64,000 nucleotides of DNA from Bacillus horti (lineage in GTDB: Bacteria; Bacillota; Bacilli; Caldalkalibacillales; JCM-10596), in contig NZ_JAUSTY010000007.1 in assembly GCF_030813115.1 (NCBI RefSeq), forward strand, positions 1 to 64,000. Reading direction: 5' to 3'. The stretch's first letter is position 1. Every line of letters begins with the position of its first letter. Below, piece by piece: positions 1 through 8,988 of the stretch. Under the pieces are notes generated by a model, which saw only the letters and a program-made list of their open reading frames with translations, ran no database searches and was not told the origin of the DNA. A program made the translations under genes and the position numbers.

Positions 1-97
1 GTCACACGCGTTCCCATACCGAACACGACCGTTAAGCCTTCCAGCGCCGATGGTACTTGGGGTTTTACCCCTGGGAGAGTAGGACGTTGCCGGGCAA
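1..97 (+). rRNA. rrf: 5S ribosomal RNA, 3' part (5' end outside window)
   Basis: The first ~97 bases match the 3' four-fifths of Bacillales 5S rRNA: the GTTCCCATACCGAACACG block at 10-27, AGCGCCGATGGTA at 43-55, GGGAGAGTAGGACG at 72-85, and the closing GCCGGGCAA. The 5' ~20 bases lie before the window. It is the last gene of an rRNA operon read into the window, and a terminator follows immediately. Confidence 0.95.
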
Positions 98-102
98 GCT
101 AA

Positions 103-129
103 AACGACTTCTGATGGAGTCGTTTTTTT
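103..129 (+). terminator. Rho-independent terminator of the rRNA operon
   Basis: The inverted repeat ACGACT (104-109) / AGTCGT (118-123) is separated by a short loop and runs into a T tract. It sits 7 bases after the 5S rRNA end, as expected for the operon terminator. Confidence 0.85.
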
Positions 130-341
130 GTTGGACAGAAACCTCTAGGGGTGGATCCTAGGGACTTTTTTATGGAGAAAACGTCCACTTTCAACATTCG
201 CTGAGAGAGTATGCGGAACCTGAATCGCAGCCAACTCGGAGAAGGGCATCCATGATTAGAGGAAGGTTCCGATGCCGACCTCGGAGCGTGGGCAGGGGAA
301 GTGTCGCTCGTTGCGGAGGACGTTGCCGGGCAAACCAAACA

Positions 342-365
342 ACTTCAATTGAGAAGTCGTTTTTT
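342..365 (+). terminator. Second terminator-like hairpin behind the duplicated 5S end
   Basis: ACTTC (342-346) pairs with GAAGT (353-357) and is followed by a T run. A second GAAGT plus T run follows at 372-382. It occupies the same place relative to the 17-base 5S-end repeat as the real operon terminator does in the first copy. Confidence 0.5.
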
Positions 366-543
366 AATTGAGAAGTCTTTTTTATTTGGTCTCTTAGGAG
401 TTTATCCTAGGGCTTTTTATATAGAGATCAAGAAATTTGCCAAAAATTAAGCTATTTACGCGACTTTTTGCTAAGTAGCGAGTAAGCATACATGTAGAAT
501 AGATAAATTAGAAATAAAAGCAGAATGAGGAGGGGGCTTTTAC

Positions 544-1902
544 ATGCAGATTCTGCAAAGGGTTAAGAAAAATCAGAGTGAAGAGCAAAGGGGAACGTTT
601 AACGTGAAAAGAAGTTGGTTAAAAATAGGGATACCTGTAATGCTTATATTCGTAATGTTAGGTGGATTATCGACACAGGTAGAAGCAAACGCTACAGATA
701 GAGCGGTGGGTACAGATAGAATTCAGGTTTACCTTGATCGTTTTACCCTTGCTTTTGATGTAGAACCGAGAATTATTCCAACAAGTGAGGGCGGACATAC
801 CGTTGTTCCATTTAGAAAGCTGGCTGAGTCATTAGGTGTGCAGGTCACATGGAATCAAGCCAACCAGACAATCAAGGCAGTAGGATTTGATCGGGAGGTT
901 GTGCTTACCATTAATCGCCAAGCCGCTCAAGTAGATGGTCAACCGTATGCTCTTGGTGTGGCGCCTTTTGTAGATAAGGGTCATACTTTAATTCCATTAA
1001 GGTTCTTCTCCGAAGTGTTTGGAGCCGATGTTAACTGGAACCAGCAGCAAAAAGTGATTCGTATCACATCACCAAAAACAAATATGTATACTTTTGCTTT
1101 CTATGGATTAGGTTCTTTTTCTCAGCGTCAGTATATCCCGAATTTTGATGGAATCGGTTATACATGGTCAAGAATCAATCAGCAAGGAGAGTGGACAATT
1201 TCAGCGGCTAATGGAAATGAATATAATTGGCCACAGGATCATCCAGATGCTACTACTCAGGACTTAATTGTCTCAGGGCAACAAGGCGGAGGTGAAGCAT
1301 TTCTGATGGTGGCAGCCTTTGAATCTAGAGGTGAGGTTAGTGCTGTTTTACTAGATCAAGGTAAAAGAAATACAGCGTTACAGCAGATGCTAGATAAGGT
1401 GCAAGAGGAGAATATGGATGGAATCCTCATTGATTTTGAAGGGATTCGCAGCACAGAGGAGCATCAAGCTTTGAAGAAAGCTTTTACACGCTTCATACAG
1501 GATCTGACACAGCAAGCTAAGCAGCATGGACTGAAGATAGGAGTAGCACTTCCTCCACCAAACAATCATTTTAACGGCTATGAGTATGAGCTCATTGGTG
1601 AGGCTGCTGATTTTATTTTCTTAATGGCGTATGATTACAATCCTCGTGGAGCGGGGATCAATCATCAATTACCTGAACCGATGCTATTGGTGAACCAAGG
1701 TATAGAACAAACACTTGAGACTATTCCAGCATCCAAGATTGTACTAGGTATAAATGCTATTTATGAAACACCGGAAACGACGGTAGACAAAATTGGATTA
1801 GCGAAGAGACATGGTTTAAAAGGTATGGGTCTGTGGATTCTAAGAGGTGTAAACGTTGATTATATGAATCAAATGGGCAAAAGTATCTATCTTGAGAAGT
1901 AA
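544..1902 (+). CDS. Secreted protein: copper amine oxidase N-like stalk domain plus GH18-like domain
   Basis: Predicted 452-residue exported protein. The N-terminus is basic with a hydrophobic segment at residues 28-43 and a likely signal peptidase site after QVEANA (44-49). Residues ~60-175 form a copper-amine-oxidase N-like domain (two repeats with VVPFR / LIPLR), common in Paenibacillaceae-type cell-surface proteins. Residues ~180-450 resemble a family 18 glycoside hydrolase. DGILIDFEG (292-300) fits the DxxDxE pattern with E299 as putative acid, and FLMAYDY at 359-365 is a typical later GH18 strand. This suggests a peptidoglycan- or chitin-type N-acetylglucosaminidase, as in spore-cortex GH18 proteins, but the substrate is inferred. 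The start at 544 has a GAGGAGGGGG site; a GTG at 604 would give a more usual signal-peptide length. Confidence 0.75.
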   Translation: MQILQRVKKNQSEEQRGTFNVKRSWLKIGIPVMLIFVMLGGLSTQVEANATDRAVGTDRIQVYLDRFTLAFDVEPRIIPTSEGGHTVVPFRKLAESLGVQVTWNQANQTIKAVGFDREVVLTINRQAAQVDGQPYALGVAPFVDKGHTLIPLRFFSEVFGADVNWNQQQKVIRITSPKTNMYTFAFYGLGSFSQRQYIPNFDGIGYTWSRINQQGEWTISAANGNEYNWPQDHPDATTQDLIVSGQQGGGEAFLMVAAFESRGEVSAVLLDQGKRNTALQQMLDKVQEENMDGILIDFEGIRSTEEHQALKKAFTRFIQDLTQQAKQHGLKIGVALPPPNNHFNGYEYELIGEAADFIFLMAYDYNPRGAGINHQLPEPMLLVNQGIEQTLETIPASKIVLGINAIYETPETTVDKIGLAKRHGLKGMGLWILRGVNVDYMNQMGKSIYLEK

Positions 1903-2028
1903 TGTTAATGAGAAGAAACAGTTGATGTAGTAACACCATAAAATGGGATAAATTGTATAATAATTTGACGGAATAAAAAAAACATGATATGAATAAGATA
2001 GACTTCATAGCCTTTGTGCACAGGAGAG

Positions 2029-2060
2029 GGTTGGGTAAGCGATACCTAACCTTCTTCTTT
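2029..2060 (+). terminator. Terminator-like hairpin after the GH18-like gene
   Basis: GGTTGGGT (2029-2036) pairs with ACCTAACC (2044-2051) with one G-T pair, and TTCTTCTTT follows. It lies 126 bases after the stop codon at 1902. Confidence 0.5.
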
Positions 2061-2333
2061 ATATATTTCTTCATTATTATTCCCCGATAAATGTTTCAAC
2101 CATTGGAGATTATGACCTTCTCACTTCTAGTAAGGACTCTCTTTTCATAAGAGACAGAGAGTAAAATGAAAATTGTACAGAACTTTTTTCATTTTAGGAT
2201 TTATTTAGCTTCATTAGATATGATTGCTCTTATTAGAATTTCTTTATTTTAACTATTCAATAAGTTTACCTGGAACAGGATTACTAACAAGGCAAGCAAA
2301 GCAGCAAGCTTTTGACCGAGGGAGGATGCATAG
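2061..2333 (+). other. Intergenic region before the MgtC-like gene
   Basis: AT-rich and without a credible gene; a 61-codon frame at 2224-2409 overlaps the following gene in another frame and has no ribosome binding site. One compact hairpin is visible: CTCTT (2138-2142) with AAGAG (2149-2153), inside ACTCTC (2136-2141) / GAGAGT (2157-2162). No clear promoter hexamers were identified. Confidence 0.4.
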
Positions 2334-3056
2334 ATGGAATGGCTTCAAGATGCTTGGCAAGCGTTTACAGGAACACATTATTATGAGATTACTATACGGC
2401 TACTACTAGCCACTTTTTTAGGTGGACTTGTGGGGATTGAACGAGAGCAGAATAATCATCCGGCAGGTTTTAGGACTCATATTTTAGTTTGTGTCGGTTC
2501 AACTCTGATCATGTTAATTTCAATGTATGGCTTCGAGGAATTTATTTATAATAATCCGCAGATAAATACGATTCAAGATCCAGCTCGTTTAGCTGCTCAA
2601 GTGGTAAGTGGGATTGGTTTTCTTGGTGCGGGAACGATTTTGGTTCATGGTGGTACGATTAGAGGATTAACAACGGCGGCTTCCTTATGGGTTGTTGCAG
2701 GGATAGGGCTAGCGCTTGGAACAGGATTTTATTATGGGGCTGCTTTAGCCACTGTTCTTGTATTAGTTAGCCTTGTCGTTTTAAATAAAATAGAGGAAGC
2801 CTTTATTCGTAAAGGCAAGTCACAACTCATTCAAATTACGGTTAAAGACTCTCCAGGAAAGCTCGGAGAAATCGCCACGAAAATTGGTGACCGGAAGATA
2901 AGTATAAGGCGTTTGAGTATTGAAGAGGGGAAAGAGCAGGAAGGTTATGTGAAGCTCACAGTAGACGTTAGGCTACCAAACAAAGCGATTTTATTTCAAA
3001 TTGTTGATGAGCTTCGGCAGATAGATGGTATTACAGATGTGTCTATAGGGAAGTAA
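2334..3056 (+). CDS. MgtC/SapB-family membrane protein
   Basis: A 240-residue inner-membrane protein. The N-terminal ~145 residues hold about five membrane segments with the family signatures LGGLVGIERE (~28-37), GFRTHILV (~45-52), GIGFLGAGTI (~94-103) and IRGLTTAASLW (~109-119). The C-terminal ~85 residues form a soluble ACT-like domain. MgtC proteins are linked to magnesium homeostasis and, in pathogens, to inhibition of the F-ATPase; the role in soil Bacillales is not established. The start is supported by GAGGGAGG about 8 bases upstream. It stands alone, with a terminator directly behind it. No magnesium riboswitch was recognised in the upstream region. Confidence 0.85.
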   Translation: MEWLQDAWQAFTGTHYYEITIRLLLATFLGGLVGIEREQNNHPAGFRTHILVCVGSTLIMLISMYGFEEFIYNNPQINTIQDPARLAAQVVSGIGFLGAGTILVHGGTIRGLTTAASLWVVAGIGLALGTGFYYGAALATVLVLVSLVVLNKIEEAFIRKGKSQLIQITVKDSPGKLGEIATKIGDRKISIRRLSIEEGKEQEGYVKLTVDVRLPNKAILFQIVDELRQIDGITDVSIGK

Positions 3057-3060
3057 TTTT

Positions 3061-3090
3061 AAAGTCTCCTGAGGGAGGCTTTATTTCTTT
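3061..3090 (+). terminator. Rho-independent terminator of the MgtC-like gene
   Basis: AAAGTCTCC (3061-3069) pairs with GGAGGCTTT (3074-3082) over nine pairs with one G-T, followed by ATTTCTTTC. It begins four bases after the stop codon. Confidence 0.75.
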
Positions 3091-3167
3091 CAAGAAGTTG
3101 AAAGTATGATAAAATAAGCTTAGTCCCTGAGAACAGGGAGGAATGAGACTAGAAAGAGGATAAACCT

Positions 3168-3824
3168 ATGGACTGGAAAAAATGGCTTATTTCCTTATTG
3201 CTTTTAATTGTTATTGGAAGCGTTATATTATTCGGTGGGATAGATCTGCTGTTTTCTAATGATATTGAACTTTTTTATGAAAAGATACATGGTGGTATTT
3301 TCTTCGTTTTATTACTTACCTTAAGCTTGATGATTGTACAAAACCTATTGACTGTCTTTCCTGTAGTGATCTTAGTGCTACTTAATCAGTGGCTGTTTGA
3401 CTTTTGGTTAGGCTTTTTTTGGTCTTGGGCAGGAACGGTGATCGGTTCGATTATTGTGTTTATGTTTTCGAAAAATTGGTTCAACTCACTGATCAAGAAT
3501 AAGCGGATTCAAGAGTTATTTACAAGGATTAGAAGACATGGGATCATGGCCGTTTTTATCGCACGGTTAATTCCTATTTTTCCTTCAAACTTAATTAATA
3601 TTGCTTCAGGGCTTAGTGGAATTGGATTAAGAGAATTTTTTATTGGAACTATTTTTGGAAATATGATATTTGTTTTTATTCTATCCTTGATTGGAACAGG
3701 GTTTGTGGAAGAAAATAATCAGCAATTTCTTTACTGGGGCTTAGTGCTAGTCGTGCTCATGGCTTGGGGAGCGTATGTCTATTGGAAGAAGGGCTTTAAA
3801 CGTAAGGAGCAGGCACAGGAATAG
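3168..3824 (+). CDS. TVP38/TMEM64 (DedA-like VTT domain) membrane protein
   Basis: A 218-residue integral membrane protein with an N-terminal anchor (~7-25) and further hydrophobic segments across the rest. The VTT/SNARE-associated domain core is visible: FPVVILVLLNQWLF (~61-74), a G-rich segment WAGTVIGSI (~89-97), the conserved FIARLIPIFPSNLINIASGLSG-like stretch (~132-153) and GTIFGNMIF. Family members are proposed to move lipids across the membrane or affect proton homeostasis; the exact role here is unknown. The start is ATG 3168 with AGAAAGAGGA upstream, a moderate site. It is monocistronic between the MgtC terminator and the ctsR promoter. Confidence 0.8.
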   Translation: MDWKKWLISLLLLIVIGSVILFGGIDLLFSNDIELFYEKIHGGIFFVLLLTLSLMIVQNLLTVFPVVILVLLNQWLFDFWLGFFWSWAGTVIGSIIVFMFSKNWFNSLIKNKRIQELFTRIRRHGIMAVFIARLIPIFPSNLINIASGLSGIGLREFFIGTIFGNMIFVFILSLIGTGFVEENNQQFLYWGLVLVVLMAWGAYVYWKKGFKRKEQAQE

Positions 3825-3923
3825 AATTTGGTTAAAAAGCTAAAGAAAACGTATAAAAGATGACGTTTGACCTCAGACTAATACAGGGTACGAAGAATTC
3901 GTCAGCTTTTTTAGTTCTAATAC

Positions 3924-3952
3924 TTGCCAAAAAAAATAAATGAGAGTATAAT
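3924..3952 (+). promoter_or_regulatory. SigA-type promoter of the ctsR operon
   Basis: The -35 TTGCCA (3924-3929) and -10 TATAAT (3947-3952) are separated by 17 bases, a near-consensus vegetative promoter. The predicted transcription start (~3959) lies just before the CtsR box. Confidence 0.85.
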
Positions 3953-3960
3953 CTACTTAA

Positions 3961-3983
3961 AGTCAAAGATAGTCAAAGTCAAA
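3961..3983 (+). promoter_or_regulatory. CtsR operator (heptad direct repeat)
   Basis: AGTCAAA at 3961-3967 and 3971-3977, three bases apart, matches the CtsR heptad repeat (R-GTCAAA-NAN-R-GTCAAA). A third partial heptad GTCAAA follows directly at 3978-3983. It lies at about +3 to +25 relative to the predicted start, where bound CtsR would block the promoter, so the operon is predicted to be autoregulated and heat-inducible. Confidence 0.9.
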
Positions 3984-4092
3984 TAAGCAGTAGACTAACC
4001 TACAAAACAACAAGACTTACCTACTATTTGCATGGTTCCATGGTTCATCAAGGTCATCAGCAAGCTTGTGTAAGTTAAAGTGGGGGGTTGTG

Positions 4093-4554
4093 ATGAGAAA
4101 TATTTCAGATATTATTGAATATCATCTCAAACAGAATTTAGAAAAAAGCCAAAAGGGGTATATTGAAATACAGAGAAGTGAATTAGCGGATCAGTTTCAA
4201 TGTGTACCATCCCAAATTAATTATGTCATCAATACCCGTTTCACTGTCGAGAAAGGCTATTTAGTGGAAAGTAAACGTGGTGGTGGTGGCTTTATTCGCA
4301 TACGTAAGGTTCAACTGATTCAGAATCAAGATCTGCTTCAAACGATTCTTGAATTGATTGGGGATCATATTAGTCAGGCCACAGCGGAGGATATGCTTGA
4401 TCGTCTGTTTGATTCACGCATTATCTCAGAGCGTGAGAATAGACTAATGAAGGCAGTGATTCATCGCAATGTGCTATCCTTTCAGGTTCAGGTGCGTGAT
4501 CAGCTAAGAGCGAAAATGATGCAGGCGATGCTGGTATCTCTCCTTTATAAATAG
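4093..4554 (+). CDS. ctsR: Transcriptional repressor CtsR
   Basis: A 153-residue repressor of class III heat-shock genes (clp genes and its own operon). The N-terminal winged helix-turn-helix is recognisable: ISDIIEYHLK at the start, then CVPSQINYVINTRFT (~37-51) and the glycine-rich wing GGGGFIRI (~64-71), which acts as the thermosensor in characterised CtsR. The C-terminal dimerisation domain, target of the McsB arginine kinase and ClpC, follows. The frame extends upstream to 4066, but ATG 4093 has TGGGGGG just before it and gives the length and N-terminus of characterised CtsR. It is first gene of a four-gene operon behind its own operator. Confidence 0.95.
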   Translation: MRNISDIIEYHLKQNLEKSQKGYIEIQRSELADQFQCVPSQINYVINTRFTVEKGYLVESKRGGGGFIRIRKVQLIQNQDLLQTILELIGDHISQATAEDMLDRLFDSRIISERENRLMKAVIHRNVLSFQVQVRDQLRAKMMQAMLVSLLYK

Positions 4555-4660
4555 TAAAGGATAGATGAAGACGACAGTTTTATCAATAAGTAGCCATTTT
4601 ATTTTATGGATGAATTTATATTATGGATAAGAATGGATTGAGATAGGAGGGGATCAAGGT

Positions 4661-5176
4661 ATGCTTTGTCAGGAATGTCAGGAAAGACAAGCAACGTTGC
4701 ATTTCACTAAGATTGTTAACGGACAGAAAACAGAGTTTCACATTTGTGAAGTGTGTGCCAAGGAGAAGGGTGATGCCTTACCTGGGATGAATAACAGTTT
4801 TTCTATTCATAATCTGCTATCTGGTTTACTAAGCTTTGACACAGCTGGTACGGTGAATCAAAGCCCTACTCAAAAGCTTCAATGTCCAACCTGTGGCCTT
4901 ACGTTTAGCCAATTTTCAAGAAGTGGTCGCTTTGGCTGTGCCGATTGCTATAAGGAGTTTGGTGATCGCCTGGAGCCGATGCTGCGCAAGGTTCACAGCG
5001 GGAATGTATCCCACTTTGGGAAAATCCCTAAGAGATCTGGTAACCTGATTCAGACAAAAAGAGAGATTCAAGATCTCAAGAAAAAGCTGCAGCAATCCAT
5101 CACGAATGAAGAGTTTGAGCAGTCAGCTAAACTAAGGGATCAAATCAGAGAACTAGAGCATAAGCTTGAGACATAG
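4661..5176 (+). CDS. mcsA: McsA, zinc-binding activator of the McsB kinase
   Basis: 171 residues with four CxxC pairs (C3/C6, C29/C32, C75/C78, C93/C96) forming zinc-binding knuckles and a C-terminal UVR motif (~134-170, coiled coil). McsA activates the arginine kinase McsB and helps target CtsR to ClpCP. The start ATG 4661 has AGGAGGGG upstream. It lies 106 bases after ctsR and 14 before mcsB, the standard operon order. Confidence 0.93.
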   Translation: MLCQECQERQATLHFTKIVNGQKTEFHICEVCAKEKGDALPGMNNSFSIHNLLSGLLSFDTAGTVNQSPTQKLQCPTCGLTFSQFSRSGRFGCADCYKEFGDRLEPMLRKVHSGNVSHFGKIPKRSGNLIQTKREIQDLKKKLQQSITNEEFEQSAKLRDQIRELEHKLET

Positions 5177-5190
5177 AGGAGGTGGAAGGA

Positions 5191-6300
5191 ATGTCATTGG
5201 AGAAGTTTATCAATCATGCGGTGAGCGACTGGATGAAGGGAGAGGGACCTGACTCAGATATTGTCATTAGCAGCAGGATACGCTTAGCTCGAAATGAAAA
5301 CGCCATTCCTTTCCCGCTAGTAGCTACAGAGGAACAGCTAGAGCAGGTCATTGCTGACGTATCTAAAGTGGTTCAGAACGTACAGCAGGATCAATCTGAC
5401 TATTCAATGGGGTCCTTAGAGTTACTACGTATGGACCAGTTAAAAGGGCTTGAGAAGCGTGTATTAGTTGAAAAGCACCTGATTAGTCCTCATTTGGCAG
5501 AGGAGTCCTCTCCAGGAGCTGTTGTATTAAGTGAAAATGAGTCCATAAGTATCATGCTTAATGAAGAGGACCATATTCGCATTCAGTGTTTATTTCCAGG
5601 CTTTCAATTAGAACGAGCCTGGGAGCAGGCGAACAGTATAGATGATTGGTTTGAGATTCACTTAGACGTAGCGTTTGATGAAAAGCGTGGTTATCTTACA
5701 AGCTGTCCAACAAACGTTGGAACAGGGCTCAGGGCATCTGTGATGATGCACCTTCCCGCGTTAGTGATGACACAGCAAATTAACCGGATGCTTCCGGCTA
5801 TTAACCAGCTTGGCCTAGTAGTGCGTGGTATTTACGGTGAAGGCAGTGACGCATTGGGGAACATTTTTCAAATTTCAAATCAGATCACATTAGGGCGCTC
5901 GGAAAGAGAGATAATTGAGGACCTTGGCAATGTAGCCAAACAGTTGATTGAACAAGAACGCCAAGCGCGTCATTCCTTGTTAGAATCCTCCCGCTTACGG
6001 CTAGAGGATCGGATTTATCGCTCTTATGGGATTTTATCGAACGCCCGAACGATAGAGTCTACAGAGGCAACACAGCGTTTATCCGATGTACGTTTAGGTA
6101 TAGATATGGGCTTAATAAAAGGAACATCAGGAACGATACTTAATGAATTAATTGTTTTAACTCAGCCGGGCTTTTTGCAGCAGTATGCAGGTGAAATGCT
6201 CTCTGCTGAACAGCGTGATGAACGCAGAGCGAAGCTGATTCGAGAAAGATTAAGATTAGATGAAGATAAAACAAATGAAGGTGGAGGTGTTGAGAAATGA
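5191..6300 (+). CDS. mcsB: Protein arginine kinase McsB
   Basis: 369-residue ATP:guanido phosphotransferase-fold kinase. It phosphorylates arginines on CtsR and other proteins and so marks them for ClpCP. The nucleotide-binding signature SSRIRLARN lies at ~25-33 and the catalytic-domain stretch [13 protein letters not shown] at ~173-185. I start at ATG 5191, which has AGAGGAGG at a normal distance and matches the family N-terminus MSLxxF. An in-frame GTG at 5182 overlaps that ribosome binding site. The stop overlaps the clpC start as ATGA, which implies translational coupling. Confidence 0.95.
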   Translation: MSLEKFINHAVSDWMKGEGPDSDIVISSRIRLARNENAIPFPLVATEEQLEQVIADVSKVVQNVQQDQSDYSMGSLELLRMDQLKGLEKRVLVEKHLISPHLAEESSPGAVVLSENESISIMLNEEDHIRIQCLFPGFQLERAWEQANSIDDWFEIHLDVAFDEKRGYLTSCPTNVGTGLRASVMMHLPALVMTQQINRMLPAINQLGLVVRGIYGEGSDALGNIFQISNQITLGRSEREIIEDLGNVAKQLIEQERQARHSLLESSRLRLEDRIYRSYGILSNARTIESTEATQRLSDVRLGIDMGLIKGTSGTILNELIVLTQPGFLQQYAGEMLSAEQRDERRAKLIRERLRLDEDKTNEGGGVEK

Positions 6301-8744
6301 TGTTTGGACGTTTTACAGAGAGAGCTCAGAAGGTTTTAGCTTTGGCACAAGAGGAAGCAATGAGATTAAACCATAATAATATTGGAACAGAGCATATTCT
6401 ATTAGGACTGATTCGTGAAGGGGAAGGAATCGCAGCGAAGGCTTTACTGGCTCTGAATCTAGACTTAGAAAAAATCCAAACAGAGGTTGAAACGCTAATT
6501 GGGAAGGGTGAAGAAGGGAATCAAAATATTCACTATACACCTAGAGCAAAAAAGGTTATTGAGTTGTCTATGGATGAGGCTAGAAAGCTTGGCCATACTT
6601 ACGTAGGAACAGAGCATATTTTACTAGGCTTGATTCGTGAGGGTGAAGGTGTAGCAGCAAGAGTGCTAAATAATCTAGGAGTTAGTTTGAACAAAGCTAG
6701 ACAGCAAGTCTTGCAACTGCTAGGTTCGAATGAATCCTCTAATCATAGCAATCAGAGCAGTTCATCAGCGTCTGCGAACACTCCTACTTTAGACAGCTTG
6801 GCTCGTGATTTAACAGCAGTAGCTAGAGACGAAGGGCTGGATCCGGTAATTGGTAGAAGTAAAGAGATTGAGAGAGTGATCCAGGTTCTCAGTCGTCGTA
6901 CGAAAAACAATCCTGTGCTAATTGGTGAGCCAGGTGTTGGTAAGACAGCTATTGCAGAGGGCTTAGCTCAGAGTATTGTAAACAATGAGATTCCTGAAAC
7001 GTTAAGAGATAAGCGAGTCATGACTCTTGATATGGGAACTGTCGTCGCGGGGACTAAATATCGTGGTGAATTTGAGGATCGCTTGAAGAAGATCATGGAC
7101 GAAATCCGCCAAGCGGGGAACATCATCCTGTTCATTGATGAGCTTCATACCTTGATTGGAGCAGGTGGAGCTGAAGGAGCGATTGACGCTTCAAACATCT
7201 TAAAACCAGCGTTAGCTCGTGGCGAATTACAATGTATCGGGGCAACAACGTTAGATGAGTATCGCAAATATATTGAAAAAGATGCGGCGCTAGAAAGGCG
7301 CTTCCAGCCAATCACCGTTGATCAGCCATCTACAGAAGAAGCGATCTTGATCCTCCAAGGACTGCGTGATCGTTATGAAGCTCATCACCGTGTGAAGATT
7401 ACAGATGAAGCAATTGAGCAAGCGGTGAAGCTGTCAGATCGGTATATTACGGATCGCTTCCTTCCAGATAAAGCGATTGACTTGATTGATGAAGCGGCCT
7501 CCAAGGTGCGTTTGAAATCCTACACGGCTCCACCGAATTTGAAAGAAATGGAGCAGAAGCTAGAAACGATTAAGAAGGAAAAGGATGCGGCTGTCCAAAG
7601 TCAGGAGTTTGAAAAGGCAGCTTCCTTAAGAGATACAGAGCAAAAGCTACGCGAAGAGCTTGAGCAAACGAAAAATGAATGGAAAGAGAAGCAAGGACAG
7701 ACAGATTCCGAGGTGAATGGTGAAGATATCGCTCAAATCGTTGGAAGCTGGACAGGAGTTCCGGTAAGTAAGCTAGAAGAGGAAGAAACAGAGCGACTGC
7801 TGAAAATGGAAGGGATTCTGCATAAGCGTGTCATTGGTCAGGAGGAAGCTGTTAAGGCGGTTTCTAGAGCGATACGTAGAGCTAGAGCAGGTTTGAAGGA
7901 CCCTAAACGACCAATCGGCTCCTTCATCTTCCTAGGGCCAACGGGAGTAGGTAAAACAGAGCTTGCTAGGGCTGTTGCAGAGAGCTTGTTTGGTGATGAG
8001 AATGCTACGATCCGCATCGATATGTCCGAGTATATGGAAAAGCATTCTACGTCTAGATTAGTAGGAGCGCCTCCAGGGTATGTAGGCTTTGATGAAGGTG
8101 GTCAATTGACGGAAAAAGTTAGACGCAAGCCATATTCCGTTATTCTACTAGATGAGATAGAAAAAGCTCATCCAGATGTGTTTAACATCCTCCTACAAGT
8201 ACTAGAGGATGGACGTCTAACAGACTCTAAAGGTAGAACGGTCGATTTCAGAAATACTGTTATTATTATGACTTCAAACGTGGGAGCAGAGATGATTAAG
8301 AAGGGAACCTCCCTAGGATTCCAAGCGGCTTCCATGGAGCAAACATATAACAACATGAAGGATAAAGTTATGGGTGAGCTGAAGCGTACGTTCCGTCCAG
8401 AATTTTTGAATCGTGTGGATGAATTGATCGTGTTCCATTCTCTTGAAGAAGAGCATATCCAAGAAATTGTGAAGCTTATGGCTCAGCAGCTTCAGGATCG
8501 CTTAAAAGAGCAGGAAATCGAGTTTAGCTTAACGGATAGTGCCCTAAAGTTTATTGCTAAAGAAGGCTTTGACCCACAATATGGAGCTAGACCACTTAGA
8601 AGGGCGTTACAGCGTCAGGTGGAGGATAAGCTTTCCGAAGAACTGCTCCAAGGAACGGTGAAAAAAGGTGATACGGTCGTTATCGATGAGAAAAAGGGAG
8701 AGCTAAAGGTAACGAACAAGACGAAGAAAGTAGCTCAGAAATAA
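6297..8744 (+). CDS. clpC: AAA+ unfoldase ClpC
   Basis: 815-residue HSP100 ATPase subunit of the ClpCP protease. Domain order: two Clp N repeats (~1-145, each with [16 protein letters not shown]), AAA1 with Walker A GEPGVGKT (~210), a UVR-containing middle domain (~418-453), and AAA2 with Walker A GPTGVGKT (~547). The C-terminal sensor region ends in a lysine-rich tail. A VGF tripeptide (ClpP-docking type) is present in AAA2 but is not diagnostic on its own. Full length for ClpC. ATG 6297 overlaps the mcsB stop, and GGTGGAGG precedes it. It works with McsA/McsB as adaptor in protein quality control and CtsR removal. Confidence 0.96.
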   Translation: MMFGRFTERAQKVLALAQEEAMRLNHNNIGTEHILLGLIREGEGIAAKALLALNLDLEKIQTEVETLIGKGEEGNQNIHYTPRAKKVIELSMDEARKLGHTYVGTEHILLGLIREGEGVAARVLNNLGVSLNKARQQVLQLLGSNESSNHSNQSSSSASANTPTLDSLARDLTAVARDEGLDPVIGRSKEIERVIQVLSRRTKNNPVLIGEPGVGKTAIAEGLAQSIVNNEIPETLRDKRVMTLDMGTVVAGTKYRGEFEDRLKKIMDEIRQAGNIILFIDELHTLIGAGGAEGAIDASNILKPALARGELQCIGATTLDEYRKYIEKDAALERRFQPITVDQPSTEEAILILQGLRDRYEAHHRVKITDEAIEQAVKLSDRYITDRFLPDKAIDLIDEAASKVRLKSYTAPPNLKEMEQKLETIKKEKDAAVQSQEFEKAASLRDTEQKLREELEQTKNEWKEKQGQTDSEVNGEDIAQIVGSWTGVPVSKLEEEETERLLKMEGILHKRVIGQEEAVKAVSRAIRRARAGLKDPKRPIGSFIFLGPTGVGKTELARAVAESLFGDENATIRIDMSEYMEKHSTSRLVGAPPGYVGFDEGGQLTEKVRRKPYSVILLDEIEKAHPDVFNILLQVLEDGRLTDSKGRTVDFRNTVIIMTSNVGAEMIKKGTSLGFQAASMEQTYNNMKDKVMGELKRTFRPEFLNRVDELIVFHSLEEEHIQEIVKLMAQQLQDRLKEQEIEFSLTDSALKFIAKEGFDPQYGARPLRRALQRQVEDKLSEELLQGTVKKGDTVVIDEKKGELKVTNKTKKVAQK

Positions 8745-8882
8745 TAACTAGTGCATGTCTAGAAGGGTGAATGACTTTTAAAGTTTAGAAGCATAGCTGC
8801 ACGTGGCTGTAAAAATAAGTCCAAGGTAACGCAGGAAGCAAGTCAAAAGTACCTCAAAAAAGAACACACGGAAAAAAGCAAG

Positions 8883-8937
8883 AGACCTCTACTCCAAAAA
8901 ATGCCTAAAACGGTATGATTGGAATAGGGGTCTTTTA
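8883..8937 (+). terminator. Terminator of the ctsR-clpC operon
   Basis: A 15-pair inverted repeat, AGACCTCTACTCCAA (8883-8897) with TTGGAATAGGGGTCT (8919-8933), has one mismatch and one G-T and is followed by TTTTAATA. The 208-base gap after clpC holds nothing else recognisable. Confidence 0.8.
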
Positions 8938-8988
8938 ATATACTTTTATTTAATGCGGGAAAGTGATACATTTGAAGTAGGTGATCTT

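Larger units (their letters stand above)
81..427 (+). repeat. Degenerate tandem duplication of the 5S-distal rRNA operon tail
   Basis: Three landmarks recur in order about 240 bases apart. The 17-base 5S 3' end AGGACGTTGCCGGGCAA is at 81-97 and again at 317-333. A short ACTTC/GAAGT-type hairpin plus T tract is at 104-129 and 342-365. A CTCTAGGGG...ATCCTAGGG block is at 143-163 and, diverged, at 391-412. The intervening 180-316 has hairpin potential (GGAACCT 215-221 with AGGTTCC 264-270; GGCATC with GATGCC) but does not align with 5S rRNA by eye. I infer a past duplication or recombination at the end of the rRNA operon. Nothing coding is seen in 100-543. Confidence 0.6.

Noticed and set aside
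1-430. tRNA genes behind the rRNA operon
   Set aside because: No cloverleaf or GGTTCGAATCC-type T arm was found here or elsewhere in the window.
1757-2074. 105-codon frame on the minus strand
   Set aside because: It overlaps the end of the GH18-like gene antisense, has no ribosome binding site and has low-complexity composition.
2224-2409. 61-codon frame before and inside the MgtC-like gene
   Set aside because: No ribosome binding site, and it overlaps the real start in another frame.
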